NCBI GenBank assembly: GCA_937983495.1 | Contig: CALKAA010000052.1 | Location: forward strand, 1-5,823 | Direction: 5' to 3' | From: an uncultured Gemmobacter sp. | Lineage (GTDB): Bacteria; Pseudomonadota; Alphaproteobacteria; Rhodobacterales; Rhodobacteraceae | Length of the DNA: 5,823 nucleotides | Part shown: positions 1 to 5,823 of the stretch, one piece after another | How the letters are laid out: the number at the start of each line of letters is the position of its first letter | Position numbering within the stretch: position 1 is the stretch's first letter | Made by a program: the position numbers and the translations under genes | Notes under the pieces: generated by a model | The model's input: only the letters and a program-made list of their open reading frames with translations | What the model was told of the DNA's origin: nothing | Databases searched by the model: none

Positions 1-847
1 CCTGTTCGGCGATTTCATGGGCGGCGGGCGCGGCGGTGCCGGGGCCGGAGCGCGCACGCGGGCACAGCGCGGGTCTGATCTGCGCTACAATCTGCGAGTG
101 ACGCTGGAAGAGGCCTATAAGGGTGTCCAGAAAACCATCACCGTGCCGGCCTCTGTCGCTTGCGACAGTTGCCATGGCACAGGTGCCGAAGGGGGCGCAG
201 AACCTGTCACCTGCCCGACCTGCTCGGGTATGGGCAAGGTGCGGGCGCAACAGGGCTTCTTTACGGTCGAACGCACCTGTCCGACCTGCAACGGCATGGG
301 CCGCATGGTGAAAAACCCGTGCAAGAGCTGTGGCGGCACAGGTCGCACCGAGAAAGACCGCGCGCTTTCGGTCAATATCCCGGCTGGGGTGGAAACCGGC
401 ACGCGCATCCGCTTGGCGGGTGAGGGCGAGGCGGGCCTGCGTGGCGGACCGTCTGGGGATCTCTATATCTTCATCGAGGTCAGAGAGCATCCGATCTTCC
501 AGCGCGATGGGGTGCATCTGTTCTTCCGTGTGCCGGTGCCGATGACAACGGCGGCCATGGGCGGCGAGGTCGAAGTGCCCACGATCGACGGTGGCCGCAG
601 CCGGGTGAAGGTGCCTGCGGGCAGCCAGACTGGCAAGCAGATGCGGCTGCGCAGCAAGGGGATGCCCGCGCTGCGCGGGGGCGGCACAGGTGATCTCCTG
701 ATCGAACTGGTGGTGGAAACCCCGGTGAACCTGACCGCGCGGCAGAAGGAACTCCTGCGGGAATTCGAGAAGCTGAGCGAGGAGAACAACCCCGAAGCCA
801 GCAGCTTCTTCTCCAAGGTCAAAAGTTTCTGGGATGGCATGAAATGA
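1..847 (+). CDS. dnaJ: Molecular chaperone DnaJ (Hsp40), 5'-truncated by the window
   Basis: Co-chaperone of DnaK in the cytoplasm: it delivers unfolded clients and stimulates DnaK ATP hydrolysis. The frame is open from base 2, so the gene starts outside the window; about 281 residues are present and roughly the first 100 (the J-domain with HPD) are missing. The visible part begins in the Gly/Phe-rich linker (LFGDFMGGGRGG). Next comes the zinc-binding region at bases 161-343 with all four CxxCxGxG repeats: CDSCHGTG, CPTCSGMG, CPTCNGMG and CKSCGGTG. The two C-terminal beta-sandwich substrate-binding domains follow (IPAGVETGTRIRLAGEGEAG; EHPIFQRDGVHLFFRVPV), then a charged helical tail ending SFWDGMK. 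All zinc cysteines are intact, so this is a type I (class A) DnaJ and not CbpA. The upstream neighbour is probably dnaK, by usual gene order; it is not visible. The gene ends just before the hairpin at 851-868. Confidence 0.97.
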   Translation, partial: LFGDFMGGGRGGAGAGARTRAQRGSDLRYNLRVTLEEAYKGVQKTITVPASVACDSCHGTGAEGGAEPVTCPTCSGMGKVRAQQGFFTVERTCPTCNGMGRMVKNPCKSCGGTGRTEKDRALSVNIPAGVETGTRIRLAGEGEAGLRGGPSGDLYIFIEVREHPIFQRDGVHLFFRVPVPMTTAAMGGEVEVPTIDGGRSRVKVPAGSQTGKQMRLRSKGMPALRGGGTGDLLIELVVETPVNLTARQKELLREFEKLSEENNPEASSFFSKVKSFWDGMK

Positions 848-850
848 GCG

Positions 851-868
851 GGGCACCTTCGGGTGCCC
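851..868. terminator. Hairpin between convergent dnaJ and ATPase genes, probable bidirectional terminator
   Basis: GGGCACC (851-857) pairs perfectly with GGTGCCC (862-868) around TTCG (858-861), a cUUCGg tetraloop, which is known to be unusually stable in RNA. It lies between the dnaJ stop (845-847, +) and the ATPase stop (872-874, -). On the plus strand it is followed by TTATCATTT, a weak U-tract. On the minus strand the trailing sequence is not clearly T-rich, so termination in that direction is less certain. Confidence 0.75.
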
Positions 869-871
869 TTA

Positions 872-2746
872 TCATTTGGGGGCGCGAATCGGATCGGCCA
901 GCAGCCGCAGCCCGTTCAGCACCACCAGCACCGTGCCGCCCTCATGACCCAGCACCGCCAAGGGCAGCGGCAGGTCAAAGAACAGCCCGCCGATCACCAG
1001 CACCACCATCGCGCCGATGGCGAAGATCAGGTTCTGTCGAATGATCCGCGCTGTCCGTTGTGCCAGCGCCTGCGCCTTGGCCAACTGCCCCATTTCATTT
1101 GACAGCAGCGCCACATCTGCGGCCTGCAAGGCCACCTCTGATCCGGCGACACCCATGGCAATGCCGACATCGGCCCGCGCCAGCGCGGCGGCGTCATTCA
1201 CACCATCGCCCACAAAGGCCACCTTGCCTTGTCCCGCCAGCGTGGCCACCAGTGCCACCTTATCTTCGGGCAGCAGGTCGGCATGGATTTCCGGGTCGGT
1301 CAGGCCCAATTCGCCGCCAATCCGCTCGGCCACCGGGCGGCGGTCGCCGGTCATCAACGCCAAGCTCATACCGCGCGCTTTCAGTGCCACCAGCGCCGCG
1401 CGGGAGCTTTCGCGTGGGCGGTCGGCCACCGTTACGGCACCCAAAACCTGCGGGCCACGCCCCAGCCAGATCAGCGTTTCTGCCTCGTCTTGTGCCGCCA
1501 GATGAGGCAGGGGGGCATTCATCCGCGCCGCCATACGCGCATTTCCGGCCCAGATCGGGCCTTCGGAATCGTGCCCCGTGATTCCCTCGCTGGGATGTGC
1601 TTGCACATCACGCACCGCGTCGGGCTCCAGCCCGCGCGCCAACAGCGCCCTGCGGATCGCCTCGGCGATGGGATGTTCCGATTGTGCCTCCAGCCCGCCC
1701 AGCTTGCGCAGGAAGGAGGCTTCATCCCCGGCATGGATGCCTGTGACTTCGGCCTTGCCGGTGGTCAGCGTTCCGGTCTTGTCAAAGGCAAAAGCGCGCA
1801 CCTCGGCGAGCGTCTCCAGGGCCGCGCCGCCCTTGAACAGCACACCGCCATGCGCCGCCGCCGACAGTGCCGAAAGGATCGCTGCCGGAACCGAGATCAC
1901 CACCGCACAAGGGCTTGCTGCCACCAACACGGTCGCAGCCTTGTAAAGCGCCTCTTGCGGCGCATGGCCCAGCAGCCAGAACCCGGCATAGGCCAGGCAC
2001 GCCCCCAGCAGCACCAGCACCGTGTAGCGCTGGCCGAACCATTCGGAGAACCGCTCCGAGGGCGCGCGGGCGGCTTGTGCCTCTGTCACCAGCGCCACCA
2101 TGCGGGCCACAGTGCTCTCAGAGGCGCTGCGCGTCACCCGCACCTCCAGCACGCCGTTCAGGTTCACCACGGCCTCGAACACAGGCTCGTCGGGGCCACG
2201 ATGCACCGGCATCGATTCGCCGGTGAGTGTAGAGAGGTCCATCGAGGCTTCGCCGCGCTCGATCACCCCATCCACCGGCACCCGCGCGCCGGGCCGCACG
2301 ATCACCAGATCGCCGGGCTTTAATTGGACTGAGGGCACCTCGGTCACGTCATCGCCGGTTTTCAGCAGCGCCGTATCGGGGCGCAGCGCCATCAGCGCCT
2401 CCACCGCGCGGCGGGCGCGGCCCATGGCGCGATGCTCCAGCGCCTCGGACAAGGCGAACAGTGTCAGCAGCACCGCCCCTTCCAGCGCCGAACCAACCGG
2501 TGCTGCCGCCAGCGCGGCAAGTGCCATCAGCAGGTCGATATCCAGCCGTCGATGATGCCACAGTTCAGACAGCGCGCTGATCAGTGTGGGCAGCCCCCCG
2601 GCGAGATAGACCGTGATCAGTCCGACAAGCCCCCAAGGGCCAGGGATCAAAAAGCTGTCCAGCAGCGCCGCCAGCATCCCGGCCAAGGTCAGGCCGGTCA
2701 GGAGCGTCTCCAGGTGTCCTTCGGGCTGGCTGTGGTCATGTGCCAT
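872..2746 (-). CDS. P1B-type heavy-metal-translocating ATPase (P1B-4-like: SPC and HEGGT motifs)
   Basis: Inner-membrane pump of 624 residues that couples ATP hydrolysis to export of a transition metal. The P-type core is complete: TGES (175-178, actuator), phosphorylation site DKTGTLT with Asp322, the HP pair of the P1B nucleotide-binding domain (358-359), TGD (466-468) and GDGVND (513-518). Hydrophobic segments lie near 14-34, 38-60, 70-104, 241-261, 268-292, 571-590 and 593-613. The metal-site signatures are SPC (278-280), in place of the CPC of Cu or Zn/Cd pumps, and HEGGT (601-605). That pair defines the P1B-4 class (CoaT, CtpD and PfeT type), for which Co2+ and Fe2+ are reported substrates. 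There is no N-terminal HMA domain; the first residues are His-containing (MAHDHSQPEGH). The ATG start is supported by GAGG (2753-2756) six bases upstream. The gene lies 25 bases after mtaB and is probably cotranscribed. Substrate assignment is inference; Zn or Cd cannot be excluded. Confidence 0.93.
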   Translation of the reverse strand: MAHDHSQPEGHLETLLTGLTLAGMLAALLDSFLIPGPWGLVGLITVYLAGGLPTLISALSELWHHRRLDIDLLMALAALAAAPVGSALEGAVLLTLFALSEALEHRAMGRARRAVEALMALRPDTALLKTGDDVTEVPSVQLKPGDLVIVRPGARVPVDGVIERGEASMDLSTLTGESMPVHRGPDEPVFEAVVNLNGVLEVRVTRSASESTVARMVALVTEAQAARAPSERFSEWFGQRYTVLVLLGACLAYAGFWLLGHAPQEALYKAATVLVAASPCAVVISVPAAILSALSAAAHGGVLFKGGAALETLAEVRAFAFDKTGTLTTGKAEVTGIHAGDEASFLRKLGGLEAQSEHPIAEAIRRALLARGLEPDAVRDVQAHPSEGITGHDSEGPIWAGNARMAARMNAPLPHLAAQDEAETLIWLGRGPQVLGAVTVADRPRESSRAALVALKARGMSLALMTGDRRPVAERIGGELGLTDPEIHADLLPEDKVALVATLAGQGKVAFVGDGVNDAAALARADVGIAMGVAGSEVALQAADVALLSNEMGQLAKAQALAQRTARIIRQNLIFAIGAMVVLVIGGLFFDLPLPLAVLGHEGGTVLVVLNGLRLLADPIRAPK

Positions 2747-2771
2747 GGCGTGCCTCGCTTTCGCGATCAGC

Positions 2772-4025
2772 TTAGGCCGTCAGTTGGCCCTTGGCAAAGC
2801 CAGTGATCCGGGTCGCGACGATCTGCCCCTCTGGCATGTCACGATCAAAGGCCACTTCGGTGAATTGCGCGGTGCGGCCCAGGCGCGGGCCTTCCAGCAG
2901 AATCGCATGATCGCGCCCGACCTGCGCAGCCAGATGTGCAGTCAGCGCAGCCTCCCCCGCCGCGCGCAGACGGGCGGCGCGGTCTTTGATTGCCGGGCCC
3001 TTCACCTGCGGCATCCGCGCGGCCGGCGTGCCTTTGCGGGGGCTGAAGGGGAAGACATGCAGGAAAGTCAGGCCGCAATCCTGCACCAGTTTCAGGCTGT
3101 TGGCGAACATCTCCTCCGTTTCCGTCGGGAAACCGGCGATGATGTCGGCACCAAAGACGATCTCGGGGCGCAGGCGGCGCGCTTCTTCACAAAAGCGGAT
3201 CGCGTCGTCACGCAGATGGCGGCGCTTCATCCGTTTCAGGATCATGTCATCGCCTGCTTGCAGCGACAGGTGCAGATGCGGCATCAGGCGCGGTTCGGTC
3301 GCGATGGCCTGCATCAGCGCCTCGTCCGCCTCGATACTGTCGATGCTGGAAATGCGCAGCCGCGCCAGATCGGGCACCAGCCGCAAGATCCGCATCACCA
3401 GATCGCCCAGGCGTGGCGTGGCGGGCAGATCGGCCCCCCAGGAGGTGAGGTCAACCCCTGTCAGCACCACCTCGTTGAAGCCCTTGTCCACCAGCCGCTT
3501 GATCTGCTCCACCACCACCCCGGCAGGAACCGAGCGCGAATTACCCCGGCCAAAGGGGATGATGCAGAAAGTGCAGCGATGGTCGCAGCCATTTTGCACC
3601 TGCACATAAGCGCGATGGCGGCCAAAGCCGTCGATCAGATGGCCCGCCGTTTCCTTGACCGACATGATGTCATCGACCTGCACCTTTTCGGTGCTGCCGA
3701 TCAGATCGGGCACGCGCAGCCCGGCCCAGGTCTCAGCCTGCATCTTTTCGGTATTGCCGACCACCCGCGTCACCTCGGGCATGGCGGCAAAAGTTTCGGG
3801 TTCGGTCTGCGCGGCGCAGCCGGTCACAATCACCGGGGCACCGGGGTTTTCGCGGGCGAGGCGGCGGATCTCCTGCTTGGCCTTGCGGACAGCCTCGGCC
3901 GTCACAGCGCAGGTGTTTACCACCACGGCATTGGAGCCCCCCGCCGCTGCCGCCAATTCCTGCATCGCCTCGGTCTCATAGGCGTTCAGGCGGCAGCCAA
4001 GGGTAGAGAAGACCGGGGCGCTCAC
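2772..4025 (-). CDS. mtaB: tRNA t6A37 methylthiotransferase MtaB (radical SAM)
   Basis: Cytoplasmic tRNA-modifying enzyme of 417 residues, expected to convert t6A37 to ms2t6A37 in tRNAs reading ANN codons, classically tRNA-Lys. Domain order is that of the methylthiotransferase family. An N-terminal MTTase domain carries three cluster cysteines: Cys11 (TLGCRLNAYETE), Cys39 (VVNTCAVT) and Cys70 (VTGCAAQ). The radical-SAM domain binds its [4Fe-4S] cluster through Cys147, Cys151 and Cys154 (GCDHRCTFCIIPFGRGNSRS). Further radical-SAM conserved stretches are LTGVDLTSWG (188-197), LHLSLQAGDD (251-260) and DIIAGFPTET (294-303). A TRAM-like RNA-binding tail occupies about 365-415. The TLGCRLNAYETE form and the CTFCIIP spacing favour MtaB over MiaB (i6A37) and over RimO. 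The start is GTG and overlaps the dapF stop. All six cysteines are present, so it should be active. Confidence 0.93.
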   Translation of the reverse strand: MSAPVFSTLGCRLNAYETEAMQELAAAAGGSNAVVVNTCAVTAEAVRKAKQEIRRLARENPGAPVIVTGCAAQTEPETFAAMPEVTRVVGNTEKMQAETWAGLRVPDLIGSTEKVQVDDIMSVKETAGHLIDGFGRHRAYVQVQNGCDHRCTFCIIPFGRGNSRSVPAGVVVEQIKRLVDKGFNEVVLTGVDLTSWGADLPATPRLGDLVMRILRLVPDLARLRISSIDSIEADEALMQAIATEPRLMPHLHLSLQAGDDMILKRMKRRHLRDDAIRFCEEARRLRPEIVFGADIIAGFPTETEEMFANSLKLVQDCGLTFLHVFPFSPRKGTPAARMPQVKGPAIKDRAARLRAAGEAALTAHLAAQVGRDHAILLEGPRLGRTAQFTEVAFDRDMPEGQIVATRITGFAKGQLTA

Positions 4026-4858
4026 AGCAGCCCCTCCAGAAAGGCGGGGGAGAGCACGCCGTCAAACACCCGCGCTACCGGGCCGGCCATCCAGACGCCA
4101 TCCTCGCGCCAGTCGATCTCCAGCACGCCACCATCGAGATCGAGCGTCACACGCTTGCCAGTCAGCCCGCGCAGATGCGCCGCGACCGCCGTGGCGCAGG
4201 CCCCCGAACCACAGGCCAGCGTGATACCCGCGCCACGCTCCCACACCCGCATGCGCAGGCGGTCGGGGCCGGTGAGGCTGGCGAATTCCACATTGGTGCG
4301 CTCTGGGAACAGCGGGTCGGTTTCGATCCGCCGCCCGTCTTGCGCCACATCCACCGCCTCGGCATCGGGCACGAAGAACACGCAATGCGGATTGCCCATG
4401 CCCACTGCCACCGGATCGCCGGGCAGCGGCAGGTGATCGGTGTCAACGGCATGCGACAGCGGCACCTCTCGCCAGTCGCGTTGCGGCTGGCCCATGTTCA
4501 CGCTTACCCGGCCATCCGCCAGTCGCACCGCCTGCAGATCGCCGCGCTGCGTAACCAGATGCACCGCCTCGCGGCCCAGTTGCCCCATCATGTAATCCGA
4601 CACGCAGCGCGTGGCATTGCCGCAAGCGCCCGCCCGGCTGCCATCGCTGTTCCAGAAATCCAGCGCAAAATCAGCCACATCGTTGTCGCGAATCTCGGCC
4701 AGCTGATCAAAGCCCACGCCGCGATTGCGATCACCGAGGGCGCGCGCGAGGGCAGGGGTGACCACCGCCCCGCGCCCGCGCGAGTCGATCACCACGAAAT
4801 CATTGCCCGCCCCGTGCATCTTCATGAACGGCAGGCCAAGGGAAGCTGGCTGTGTCAT
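4022..4858 (-). CDS. dapF: Diaminopimelate epimerase
   Basis: PLP-independent cytoplasmic racemase that interconverts LL- and meso-diaminopimelate, the penultimate step to lysine and the source of the peptidoglycan cross-linking residue. The 278-residue length is normal for the family. The two catalytic cysteines of the two mirror-image lobes are both present: Cys79 in SDGSRAGACGNATRC and Cys216 in GITLACGSGACA. Other family landmarks are MHGAGNDFVVID (14-25), NRGVGFDQ (45-52), GNPHCVFFV (155-163), ERTNVEF (186-192) and WERGAG (206-211). The ATG start has a modest ribosome site, AAAAGG (4869-4864), five bases upstream; an internal ATG at residue 12 has no such site, so the longer form is preferred. 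dapF is the first gene of the dapF-mtaB-ATPase cluster, and its promoter must lie in 4859-4960, where I see no convincing minus-strand consensus. The first gene is divergent from tRNA-Lys. Confidence 0.97.
   Translation of the reverse strand: MTQPASLGLPFMKMHGAGNDFVVIDSRGRGAVVTPALARALGDRNRGVGFDQLAEIRDNDVADFALDFWNSDGSRAGACGNATRCVSDYMMGQLGREAVHLVTQRGDLQAVRLADGRVSVNMGQPQRDWREVPLSHAVDTDHLPLPGDPVAVGMGNPHCVFFVPDAEAVDVAQDGRRIETDPLFPERTNVEFASLTGPDRLRMRVWERGAGITLACGSGACATAVAAHLRGLTGKRVTLDLDGGVLEIDWREDGVWMAGPVARVFDGVLSPAFLEGLL
4023..4037 (-). promoter_or_regulatory. Shine-Dalgarno and GTG start of mtaB inside the end of dapF
   Basis: On the minus strand GGAGGGG (4031-4037) stands five bases before GTG (4025-4023). 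The GTG shares bases with the dapF stop codon TGA (4024-4022), forming a GTGA overlap. The strong ribosome site supports GTG as the true start and suggests translational coupling of mtaB to dapF. Confidence 0.8.
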
Positions 4859-4922
4859 GCGGGCCTTTTACTGCGGCTGCAAAGATTCTGCCAGTGTGGT
4901 GCAAATTTCTGTTTTTCTGCCC

Positions 4923-4951
4923 TTGACCCCCCCCGTCGAGTTCCGTAGATA
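4923..4951 (+). promoter_or_regulatory. Sigma-70 type promoter of tRNA-Lys
   Basis: TTGACC (4923-4928) and TAGATA (4946-4951) are separated by exactly 17 bases. This matches the housekeeping consensus closely and is the TTGACC form often seen on alphaproteobacterial stable-RNA promoters. The spacer starts with a run of C; counting the last two bases of the -35 box, eight C lie in a row (4927-4934). Transcription would start near A4959, giving a leader of only about nine bases before the tRNA. Confidence 0.8.
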
Positions 4952-4959
4952 CCCGCTCA

Positions 4960-5050
<91 letters not shown>

Positions 5051-5066
5051 AAAATCCCCTTAAAAA

Positions 5067-5339
5067 TCAATCGGTTGCAGCGTGGTTTACAGCCATAACC
5101 TGCCGCCGCCTGTCCTGCTCCTCGACATAGTGGGCTATCTCTGACAGCGAGTGGTGGCCGGTCCATGCCCCGATTTGCAGCGTGTTTGCCCCGACCGAGG
5201 TGGCACTGGCCTTGCGCGCGGATGCGACTCTGGCGGAGGCGCGGGCGAGTTTACTGCGATAGGTGGCGGCCGCGCTACCATTCTGGCTGGCTTGTGCGGT
5301 GAGAGCGGACAGGGTGATCTGCCCGCATCGATCTGGGGC
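5067..5339 (-). pseudogene. Remnant of a tyrosine recombinase/integrase, C-terminal end
   Basis: A minus-strand frame of 90 residues lies between an in-frame TAG (5342-5340) and TGA (5069-5067). It contains no ATG start. Its last 40 or so residues (about 5070-5195) look like the end of a phage-type integrase: LQIGAWTGHHSLSEIAHYVE. This has the GH(H) box, the SLSE turn and the tyrosine at 5129-5127 in the nucleophile position, followed by a basic tail EEQDRRRQ. Upstream, ARKASATS may correspond to the family's LRK-A-A arginine region, with a few residues missing before GANTLQIG. Further upstream the peptide is rich in A, S and R and is not recognisable. I read it as a decayed or rearranged integrase gene whose 3' end faces the tRNA-Lys 3' end 23 bases away. 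Integrases beside tRNA 3' ends are typical of genomic islands. Only the C-terminal part is supported. Confidence 0.55.
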
Positions 5340-5625
5340 CTACGAGGGCAGTCACCGCCTCAGCGTCCAGACGCGACAATAGTATCCCCGAGGCGGCGCG
5401 CGATCAACGGCGTGCCGTGCCCCTCACCAACAAGGCTGCGCTGTCGTTGCGCATGGATGCGAAGAGCACAGAAGCGCGGACGGTTCGAGGCGTTTTTTTT
5501 GGGGGGGCACCAAGACCTACATCAATAATCCAAGTGGAACTTGGATCTTCGATCCCGGCAGGGCATAAGCCATATATAAACACGCGCCCGATAAAGTCAA
5601 TCCTCGCACTTGTCAACAGTCCTGA
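5340..5625. other. Island-edge DNA without a recognisable gene
   Basis: Neither strand gives a protein I recognise. Features seen are an unusual T8G7 double homopolymer (5493-5507), an 8-base hairpin at 5528-5546, and a stretch at about 5508-5620 visibly richer in A+T than the genes to the left. A plus frame ending TAA at 5566-5568 reads GTKTYINNPSGTWIFDPGRA, and a minus frame (5616-5404) gives 70 residues; neither has a ribosome site or known motif. It is probably scrambled remnant DNA between the integrase fragment and the IS element. Confidence 0.5.
5528..5546. repeat. Short perfect inverted repeat (8-base arms)
   Basis: ATCCAAGT (5528-5535) and ACTTGGAT (5539-5546) are perfectly complementary around GGA. 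There is no T-run after it on either strand, so it is not a typical terminator. It could be an operator half-site pair or chance; no promoter with correct spacing is seen beside it. Confidence 0.4.
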
Positions 5626-5651
5626 TGACCTGCCCCCCGGTCATCCCTCGT

Positions 5652-5823
5652 TCATAACGAGAGTCCTTGGAGTTGATATTTGTCGGTTTCGGGTTGGGCA
5701 AGCGCGCCGGGCGTGGAGCCCTCAGCTTGCTCAAGCGCCCGGCGCGCGTCGATCGGGGTCTGATTACCCAGCAATGAATGCGGCCTGACGTTGTTGTCGT
5801 CGTAGCGCCAGAGGGCCAGCTTG
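5652..5823 (-). CDS. IS3-family transposase OrfB, C-terminal fragment
   Basis: The final 56 codons of a transposase whose start lies beyond base 5823; the stop is TGA at 5654-5652. The frame begins LALWRYDDNNVRPHSLLGNQ and continues TPIDARRAL. The W-Y-N-RPH-LG-TP pattern is the hallmark end of the rve-type (DDE) integrase domain of IS3 OrfB proteins, just after the catalytic Glu helix, which is not in view. A tail of about 30 residues follows, ending in YQLQGLSL. The protein would act with OrfA, normally as a frameshifted OrfAB fusion, to cut and join the IS ends. I see no disruption in the visible part, so the element may be intact. Subgroup within IS3 cannot be set from this piece. Confidence 0.88.
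   Translation of the reverse strand, partial: KLALWRYDDNNVRPHSLLGNQTPIDARRALEQAEGSTPGALAQPETDKYQLQGLSL
5702..5747. repeat. 12-base perfect inverted repeat inside the transposase 3' end
   Basis: GCGCGCCGGGCG (5702-5713) is the exact reverse complement of CGCCCGGCGCGC (5736-5747), with a 22-base loop. It falls in the tail codons of OrfB. A GC-only stem of this strength could stall or stop transcription near the IS end, but it may reflect Ala/Arg/Gly codons in a GC-rich gene. Confidence 0.5.

Larger units (their letters stand above)
5626..5823 (-). mobile_element. Right end of an IS3-family insertion sequence (continues beyond window)
   Basis: The end is inferred from position and motif. Downstream of the transposase stop, the DNA at 5626 reads TGACCTGCCCCCCGG, a TG-beginning, C-rich terminus like the inverted repeats of several IS3-family elements. 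The exact boundary could be a few bases off (TGATGACC begins at 5623), because the other end and the target duplication are outside the window. The element lies inside the island remnant behind tRNA-Lys. Confidence 0.65.

Noticed and set aside
1229..2323. Plus-strand 364-codon open frame inside the ATPase gene
   Set aside because: Antisense shadow of the P-type ATPase; composition is His/Arg/Gln-rich with no domain.
2613..4436. Very long plus-strand open frame (607 codons) antisense to the ATPase start, mtaB and dapF
   Set aside because: The opposite strand encodes three proteins with intact catalytic motifs. The plus frame gives a His/Gln/Arg-rich peptide without any family motif, as expected from antisense reading of GC-rich genes.
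4859..4925. Possible minus-strand promoter for dapF
   Set aside because: A TTGCAC-like box is present but no -10 element at a suitable distance could be found.
5131..5262. Plus frame reading APTEVALALRADATLAEARASLL then stop, reminiscent of the end of phage S49-type head proteases
   Set aside because: It is antisense to the integrase-like C-terminus, lacks a start, and the resemblance is only a general Ala/Leu/Glu helix pattern.
5483..5490. GGTTCGA similar to the tRNA T-loop, considered as the second attachment site
   Set aside because: Only seven bases match the tRNA 3' part; a true att repeat should share the longer 3' end of the gene.
5151..5528. Plus-strand 125-codon open frame through the island edge
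   Set aside because: Gly/Arg/Pro-rich peptide without motif, ribosome site or homologue that I recognise; it overlaps the integrase remnant.
5647..5661. CTCGTT-CAT-AACGAG inverted repeat over the transposase stop codon
   Set aside because: Six-base arms with no T-run; too short to separate from chance.

Overview
The window looks like a high-GC alphaproteobacterial chromosome, most likely Rhodobacterales. This rests on the GC-rich codon use, the style of the DnaJ, DapF and MtaB proteins, and an IS3-type transposase tail of a kind common in Paracoccus and Rhodobacter. The placement is by recognition, not by alignment.

Layout: positions 1-847 (+) hold the 3' part of dnaJ, from the Gly/Phe-rich linker to the stop. 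A short GC-rich hairpin with a TTCG loop (851-868) separates it from a convergent three-gene minus-strand cluster, read in the order dapF (4858-4022), mtaB (4025-2772) and a P1B-type metal-transporting ATPase (2746-872). dapF and mtaB overlap by GTGA, and 25 bases separate mtaB from the ATPase, so the three are probably one operon ending at the hairpin. Facing away from dapF is a tRNA-Lys(CTT) gene (4968-5043, +) with a clear sigma-70 type promoter. Its 5' leader and 3' trailer are perfectly complementary.

Downstream of the tRNA the character changes from dense conserved genes to accessory debris. A minus-strand open frame (5067-5339) ends in a tyrosine-recombinase-like C-terminus. About 290 bases of mixed composition without a recognisable gene follow. 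The last 198 bases are the right end of an IS3-family element with the C-terminus of its OrfB transposase. This is the usual picture of a tRNA gene used as an integration site whose island has decayed and been hit by an IS.

Functionally, DapF makes meso-diaminopimelate, the direct precursor of lysine and a peptidoglycan component. MtaB is a radical-SAM enzyme that thiomethylates t6A37 in ANN-decoding tRNAs, classically tRNA-Lys. A tRNA-Lys gene lies next door. The ATPase, with SPC and HEGGT signatures, is a probable Co/Fe-class exporter and the odd member of the operon. I saw no convincing wholly new system; the most interesting places are the tRNA-Lys locus and the degenerate island edge behind it.
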